DNA of 64,000 nt. Origin: Xiphophorus maculatus. Taxonomy: Eukaryota; Chordata; Actinopteri; Cyprinodontiformes; Poeciliidae. Position 1 is the stretch's first letter; each line of letters begins with the position of its first letter. A program made the position numbers and the translations under genes. This document shows, piece after piece, positions 60,701-64,000 of the stretch. The stretch is from assembly GCF_002775205.1 (NCBI RefSeq), contig NC_036459.1:19576312-19640311 (forward strand), written 5' to 3'. A model generated the notes under the pieces. It saw nothing but the letters and a program-made list of their open reading frames with translations, ran no database searches and was not told the DNA's origin.

Positions 60701-62392
60701 AAGTTTATGGTGGGTGTGAGGGATTTACCCCCCTCAACAGGTGTTGTTGTTTTTTGTGTTTCCTGTATTGTTGCTTTATTTAATATTTTGTTTTGATCAT
60801 CCTCTCTTTCCTTTGAGGTCATGCGTTGCCATGGAGGCGCGCCCATGAGCAGTGTTGCCTAGGACCTGGTGTTTCCAATTTACCTTACTGGGAAGGTCCA
60901 TTGTTTGAGAAGGAGGAGAGATGTTTGTTTTATTTTTTGTTTGGTCCCAGCTTATTTTTGTTTTTGTTAAATTGTTAGTTGTAATTCTGTAAATATTTGT
61001 TTAGGAATATTGTTTAGCACAAATGTTTGTTCTTTCGTTTACCTGGAAATGTAATTGTTGTCTCCGCCCCTTAATTAGTCCTGGCCATGCTTTAAAAGCC
61101 AGGTGGTTTGAATCAGAGGGGTGGCTCCCTCATGTTTGGAATGTTTGTCAGTTTGAAAATGGTATTGTAATGTGCAAAGAACTGATAAAGAAAAAATTTA
61201 GAGCTCTATAATGGCTGGACTTTGTCTGATTTTGGATCGCAAACCAACAGTGGGTTTGTATCCTAAAGAAAAAGAAGTAAATTTGTATATATCTCACAAA
61301 TGAGAAATTAACTTGCATGCTTTAAACCTTATATAGTAGCACAAAAACTGTCAGTATTCGAGGGCCCACATGAACTGACTAGTAAATATATCGTCATTGC
61401 AAGGGAATGGAAAACCTCTGTGAAAACAATAATATAAAAAAAATCCAATGTGTCCCCTTGCATTAAACAAGTGGTCAGGGTTTTTTTTTTGTAATTTAAC
61501 ACCACCAAATAGTATTATTCCCTGTTCTCATCTGTGGCTATAGCTGGTTGATGTGAAAAGACCTAAAAGAAAAAACCATTTGACCATTTTAGGTGGAATG
61601 ACTGTGGGTCAGCAGTGTGGCTGAACTTCTTATTATTGGATATAATTACTAAAAATTAAGTTCTGTAATTAGGAAATGTGTTTTTTTAACTATCCCATCT
61701 GTGGCAATTTTATTTCTAAGACCAACATTTTGAAATAAAATCTATTGTATAAATTTGCACACAAAAAAATAAACATTTAGTTTTTAGAATCTTAACTTTG
61801 TCATTGGTTTGTGTTCTAATTTTGTTTTTAATGTGTTTTTTTTCTGGAAGTCACAATCCACACTGAATCACATCTTTTAAATGGGATAAAGAGAAGACAG
61901 AAGACAAATACATAGAGCGGGGCCCCATCTCTGCTAGTTATCTGGTTTATCTAGAGTTTAATGTTTAACTCCACAGAGAGAGTAGACACTGTGCTCTGTG
62001 GAGCAATATTTACTTGTTGAAGAGCAAAGATTATGTTTTAGGAAAACAATGCCAGAGAATGTATTCTTCTTATTGTGAGGAAATCTTCGTTTGCCGAACC
62101 AGAGTGATTTTACCTTTGTCCCATACTCTGAACAGAATTATACTTATAATAAGTTTGTGAACAACTGGGAAGCTCTACCAGTTTCATCTGGTTAAGGTTT
62201 AAAGAACTATGCCTTAAAGTAAATGACCTTAGATAAAGCAGTAACAGCTGAGTTGCAGTGTGTCTGACCTTTGTTGGTGACCTCCCATGCCACTTCAAAA
62301 AGCATCAGGTCTTCCACCGGCAGCTCATCGTCCTCCCAGGCTGGTAACAGCCCACTCAGGGATGTAATGGACAGGGAACGTGACAATGGCAT
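45287..62392 (-). CDS. gys2: Liver-type glycogen synthase GYS2, 5' part (exons 1-11), 3' end missing
   Basis: Eleven minus-strand exons join in phase to 476 residues: 62269-62392, 58785-58966, 53797-53988, 53491-53676, 49824-49968, 47742-47859, 47489-47609, 47287-47393, 47092-47151, 46933-47011, 45287-45400. The enzyme adds glucose from UDP-glucose to glycogen in the cytosol (GT3 family, GT-B fold). Seen: N-terminal phosphosite segment [26 protein letters not shown] (UDP-glucose loop), [110 protein letters not shown] and IQSKAK favour GYS2 over GYS1. The protein stops after DRVK at about two-thirds of the usual length of about 700; the exons with the second-domain nucleotide-binding and arginine-cluster regulatory segments should lie past the gap. 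All boundaries are GT-AG. No disabling change is visible in this part. Confidence 0.95.
45677..45729 (+). repeat. (TTTA)n microsatellite, gys2 intron 10
   Basis: About thirteen TTTA units. The surrounding intron (45401-46932) shows AT-rich DNA with a fish-type fragment near 45625-45660 (TGTGACAGACCAACATAAAA) and no exon. Confidence 0.95.
48237..48345. mobile_element. MITE fragment, gys2 intron 5
   Basis: Shares GACAGATAATCTGTGAAAAA and CAATCAGAGCCAGGAGG with the elements at 5755 and 16340. No complete ends are visible. Confidence 0.55.
48560..49235 (+). mobile_element. 3' fragment of a non-LTR retrotransposon, gys2 intron 5
   Basis: The plus frame encodes [19 protein letters not shown] and [11 protein letters not shown], which match the conserved C-terminal end of fish LINE reverse-transcriptase proteins. 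It is followed by the usual 3' UTR wording (GTTCTGCTGGAGGTTTCTTCC, AGTTTTCCCTCCCAACTGTTGC). 5' truncated, with frame breaks after the leucine/proline motif. Family probably L2- or Rex1-like; not certain. Confidence 0.75.
50741..50786. repeat. Perfect hairpin, 21-base arms, gys2 intron 4
   Basis: Exact 21-base arms (AAAAACACAATAATACCTTA plus T, and the mirror) around a GAGA loop. Confidence 0.95.
51052..51084. repeat. Perfect hairpin, 14-base arms, gys2 intron 4
   Basis: ACACAGTTTGCTTG, a 5-base AATTA loop, then the exact reverse complement. Confidence 0.95.
51633..51702 (+). repeat. (AT)n microsatellite, gys2 intron 4
   Basis: About 35 uninterrupted AT units. Flanks carry GGGCCCCTGG and GAGGGCCCTG, suggesting the repeat sits inside an older dispersed element. 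Confidence 0.95.
52218..52274. repeat. Hairpin, 20-base arms with one mismatch, gys2 intron 4
   Basis: ATGCTGGTATGGTGATTAGA is mirrored by TCTAATCACCATACGAGCAT across a 17-base loop that itself holds CTGCT...AGCAG. Confidence 0.9.
52680..52884 (-). mobile_element. tRNA-derived SINE with target-site duplication, gys2 intron 4
   Basis: On the minus strand: GGGCGTGCCGTGGTGGCGTAGTGG (box A region), TCGCGGGTTCGACTCCCGG (perfect box B), a body ending GAGCCCACAAA, and an A-rich tail. Flanks AAAATTGTGAAGCTTTTT (52662) and AAAATTGTGACGCTTTTT (52885) form an 18-base target duplication with one difference. Same family as 35651-35816. Confidence 0.9.
54083..54150 (-). repeat. (AATAG)n repeat with a LINE-type tail, gys2 intron 2
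   Basis: About nine GAATA units followed by GACTTTATTAACCCCCAAAG. Read on the minus strand this is the common 3' end of short truncated LINE copies in fish. Confidence 0.65.
54282..57654 (+). mobile_element. Full-length Rex3-like (RTE clade) LINE in gys2 intron 2, antisense to the gene
   Basis: The body starts CCTCCATGGGCTGCCACCTT, has about 156 bases before the ORF, one uninterrupted ORF and a (GGAT)n tail of about seven units. It is flanked by exact 15-base copies of GATGATTGGTCAGCT (54267-54281 and 57655-57669). The reverse-transcriptase region matches the conserved segments used as Rex3 PCR primer sites, as I recall them (near 56271 and 56716). Its high GC content contrasts with the AT-rich intron around it. 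Intact length, intact ORF and exact target duplication indicate a young insertion. Confidence 0.93.
54438..57617 (+). CDS. Rex3-like ORF: endonuclease and reverse transcriptase, 1059 residues
   Basis: A single frame encodes an AP-type endonuclease from about residue 95 ([20 protein letters not shown] near 228; [10 protein letters not shown] near 325), a linker with [20 protein letters not shown], and reverse transcriptase ([57 protein letters not shown] near 698; [14 protein letters not shown] active-site box at 798-801). The C-terminal part ([34 protein letters not shown]) is typical of RTE elements. It nicks DNA and copies its own RNA at the target (target-primed reverse transcription). The ATG at 54438 is the first in the frame, but translation may start later, since the first 90 residues are Gly/Arg/Pro-rich and low in conservation. 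Open frames on the opposite strand are shadows of its GC-rich codons. Confidence 0.95.
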   Translation: MMDKNFGLGVPSPGRGSPGPHSGARPGGGARWRASGGRAFTHGARPGSARRGNMGPPSHEPTTRGRGQRGRVQCGMGGSRGRGPWRSDPRLQKLALGTWNVTSLVGKEPELVREVERFRLEIVGLTSTHGSGSGTSLLERGWTYFHSGVAQGERRRAGVGILVAPHLGACTLGFTPVNERVASLRLRVGGRVLTVVCAYGPNDSSDYPPFLESLEGVLESAPPGDSLVLLGDFNAHVGNDSETWRGVVWRNGPPDLNSSGVLLLDFCARHGLSITNTMFKHKGVHMCTWHQDTLGRSSMIDFVIVSSDLRPYVLDTRVKRGAELSTDHYLVVSWLRWWGRKPVRPGRPKRVVRVCWERLAESPVRRSFNSHLRQNFEHVPGEVGDMESEWTVFRASIVEAADRSCGHKVVGACRGGNPRTRWWTPSVRDAVRLKKESYWAFLACGTLEAADGYRRAKRHAARAVAEAKTRAWEEFGEAMEKDFRTASRRFWSTIRRLRGGKRCSTNTVYSGDGVLLTSTRDVVGRWAEYFEDLLNPTNMPSTEEAEPGDSGLGSPISGDEVTEVVKKLLGGRAPGVDEIHPEFLKALDVVGLCWLTRLCNVAWTSGAVPLDWQTGVVVPLFKKGDRRVCSNYRGVTLLSLPGKVYSGVLERRVRWIVEPRIQEEQCGFRPGRGTLDQLYTLGRVLEGAWEFAQPVYMCFVDLEKAFDRVPRGALWGVLREYGVPGPLIRAVRSLYDRCQSLVRIAGSKSGSFPVRVGLRQGCPLSPILFITFMDRISRRSQGVEGVRFGGLRISSLLFADDVVLLASSDRDLQLSLERFAAECEAAGMGISASKSEAMVLSRKRVECLLRVRGGVLPQVEEFKYLGILFTNGGRREREIDRRIGAASAVKRALYRSVVVKRELSQKAKLSIYRSIYVPTLIYGHELWVMTERTRSRIQAAEMGFLRRVAGLSLRDRVRSSVIREGLRVEPLLLHIERSQLRWLGHLVRMPPGRLPGEVFRARPTGRRPRGRPRTRWRDYVSRLAWERLGIPPEELEEVAGEREVWASLLKLLPPRPDPG
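58749..58784 (+). repeat. (CA)n microsatellite touching the gys2 exon 2 splice donor
   Basis: ACACAC units with two CATA interruptions end exactly at the exon boundary. In gene sense, the intron begins GTGTGTGTGTGTGTG, so the donor GT is the first unit of the microsatellite. Confidence 0.92.
60022..60102. repeat. Large imperfect hairpin, GC stem base and AT stem top
   Basis: GGCCCCTGGTGGGGGCTATTATTATT and onward pairs with AATAATAATAATCCCCACCAGGGCC. The base of the left arm also holds a small palindrome (CACCAGGGCCCCTGGTG). It resembles a MITE with ATT-repeat insides. Confidence 0.85.
60600..61215 (+). mobile_element. LTR-like dispersed repeat, tentative
   Basis: TGTCATG near 60636, a T-rich U3-like part, CCATGCTTTAAAAGCCAGG (TATA-like, about 61086) and a candidate poly(A) signal region near 61185 (GATAAAGAAAAAA) are laid out like a solo LTR. 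No matching second LTR or coding region was seen. Confidence 0.3.
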
Positions 62393-64000
62393 ATTGTTAT
62401 TTCTTGAAGTGCAATACAAACAAATGGAAAATAGCCACTCCTCTGTAGTGTTCAGAGAAAAGCTTTTAGAACTGCAGGGTATGCACTTGTAGGTCCTGAA
62501 CTCAGTAGAAACAGAACTGACATGAAGCAGAATGGACGGAGCAGCAGGGAGTCAGGAGGGTAAAGAGCTTCCACCCCGCCCACTGAGCATGAGCTGATGC
62601 CAGCAGGAGGGACGTTTACCTCCAACACTCACATACGTCAGGGGAAAAATGGTCTGGAGATCAAGTGAGGAAAGAGGGAAGCAGGACTGCCTGATGAACA
62701 TTATTGGACAAACAAACCCATGTGATAAACTGTGCAAATATTTTCTCCTAAACGTGGTCACAGCACAGTGTATACAGGCATATAGAGGATTTAGTTTTGG
62801 TAGGGACAGTATGAAAGGAACATTACATCATAGCAAGAGTCGCATCAATTCAAGATCATAGCACATTTTAGGAACAAGGTAAAGTGATTTTCTTGACATA
62901 AACACAATACAAAACAAAAAAAGAAAGACACTTTATGTTGCAGTAGCAGAATAATGAGAACAGGTGACAAAGTAATAAAAAATTGTAATCCAAACCAAAA
63001 TGTATCTATTTTCCAGTTAATATTCATCAAAGATTAAATCAGTTAAAATTGATTTGAAGGAACTTAGTGATTTGGCTGCTGTGCAGTTTTCTGGAACTTA
63101 GTTCCAGTTTATAAGAGCATAAAAACTGAATGCTGCTTCTCCGTGTTTGGTTCTGACTGAAGATGCAGAGTAGACGAGAGCCAAACCAGAGACGAATGAT
63201 GCAATGATAACAGGTCTTTAATGTTTTATTATTCATAAACTAACATTATTTAGAGTCTGTTCTCTCAGTGTAAGGACTGTAGAACTGGATAATGTGCTCT
63301 ACCTTCCTGGTTTTAGTCAAAACTCCAGTAGCAGCGTTCTGGATCTGATTTTTAAGTCAGACCCGAGAAGACAATGTTGCAATGCAATTAAAAATAAACA
63401 CATGGATGAGTTTCTATAGGTCTTGCTAGGGCATTATTCCTTTAATGGTCCTCAGGTGATAGCAGGTTGACTTTGTAACTGTCTTTTTGTGGCTCTGAAG
63501 GTTCAAGTCAGAGTCCTTCACTACAGCCAGATTCCAGCCTGATCTCTGGTTTCCAGCTGTAAAAACCTAAGCTGTGTGTTGACTCTAGATCGTTCCTCTT
63601 TAGGTCCAAAGATAACTTTGGTTTTGTTTCTGTTCAGCTGGAGAAAGTTTTGGCACATTCACACATTTATCTGTTCTAAGCATCTGTTCAGTGATTGGAT
63701 GGGTTTGAAGTCACCTGCTGGAATAGTCATGTAGAGCTTTGTATCATCTGCGTACTTATACTAATCTTATTCCTTGTTATAATACGGACAAGTGTGATAT
63801 TATTTAACCAGGTTTATGTATTGAGCCTTGAGGTCAGATGTGACCTCTACCTGCTCCAACGAGAAGTCACCTATTGACACAAAGAAATCCCAGTTCTTTA
63901 GGCAAGACTCAAGTTCTGTACCAGAATCTGACCCAGCTCTCCAGTCATGGTCAAGTGTGAAATGTTGCACTGACATCCAACAGAACCAGCACTGTGGTTT
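62393..64000. other. gys2 upstream region, mostly dispersed repeat
   Basis: 62393-62640 is the gys2 5' UTR and proximal upstream DNA (a GC-richer patch at 62560-62600). From about 63040 to the end lies text typical of a long fish repeat, read on the minus strand (CAGCTGAACAGAAACAAAAC, ATCCAATCACTGAACAGATG). No gene is supported. Confidence 0.45.

Larger units (their letters stand above)
58985..62265. other. gys2 intron 1
   Basis: No further exon was found. It is AT-rich DNA with a hairpin at 60022-60102 and a repeat-like block at about 60600-61210 that ends in an AATTTAGAGCTCTATAATGG motif. Short open frames here have no protein similarity that I recognise. Confidence 0.55.

Noticed and set aside
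1-64000. tRNA genes at the SINE heads (25590, 34730, 35800, 38290, 39360, 52870)
   Set aside because: Box A and box B are present, but the sequences do not fold as full tRNAs and run into SINE bodies with target duplications.

Overview
This is a stretch of teleost fish nuclear genome. Split genes with GT-AG introns, vertebrate proteins (OARD1/TARG1, caprin-2, liver-type glycogen synthase) and fish-typical mobile DNA (a Rex3-like RTE LINE, Tc1 elements, tRNA-derived SINEs with a box A and box B head, hAT-like MITEs) all point to a bony fish. There is one 100-base run of N at 44141-44240. Gene models below were built by hand from splice signals, reading phase and protein similarity.

Layout. 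(1) 1-10417 is a nested inverted-repeat block. Outer arms (1-1580 and 9575-10417) each carry the same promoter-proximal DNA and the same first coding exon, which encodes a CD28-like YVNM motif. The plus copy opens a 104-residue three-exon gene of unknown function. The minus copy opens a nine-exon gene (9741-6437) with an acidic, serine-rich N-terminus and tandem OB folds whose order recalls HIN-200 or RPA70. Inner arms (3003-3476 and 5202-5665) exactly enclose a complete four-exon OARD1 gene. (2) 10418-14940 has no gene that I can support. (3) 14990-32240 is caprin2 (plus strand, about 20 coding exons, 910 residues), with a GC-AG intron, several MITEs, a SINE with target-site duplication and two decayed Tc1 elements in its introns. 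(4) 29893-44140 is a roughly 14 kb fold-back palindrome centred near 36960. It copies the last caprin2 exon and its 3' flank onto the minus strand and runs straight into the N gap. (5) 44241-62392 is the 5' two-thirds of gys2 on the minus strand (11 exons, 476 residues). The 3' exons are missing because the gene runs into the gap. Intron 2 of gys2 holds a full-length Rex3-like LINE with one uninterrupted 1059-codon ORF and an exact 15-base target-site duplication. (6) 62393-64000 is gys2 upstream DNA, mostly dispersed repeat.

The genes do not form a pathway: OARD1 removes ADP-ribose from proteins, caprin-2 is an RNA-binding and Wnt-related regulator, and GYS2 makes liver glycogen. The main points of interest are the OB-fold/YVNM exon-sharing pair in the inverted repeat, the apparently intact Rex3-like insertion, and the caprin2 fold-back. 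The fold-back is more likely an assembly artefact than a real duplication, because it truncates gys2 at a gap and its second C1q copy carries small frame-breaking deletions.
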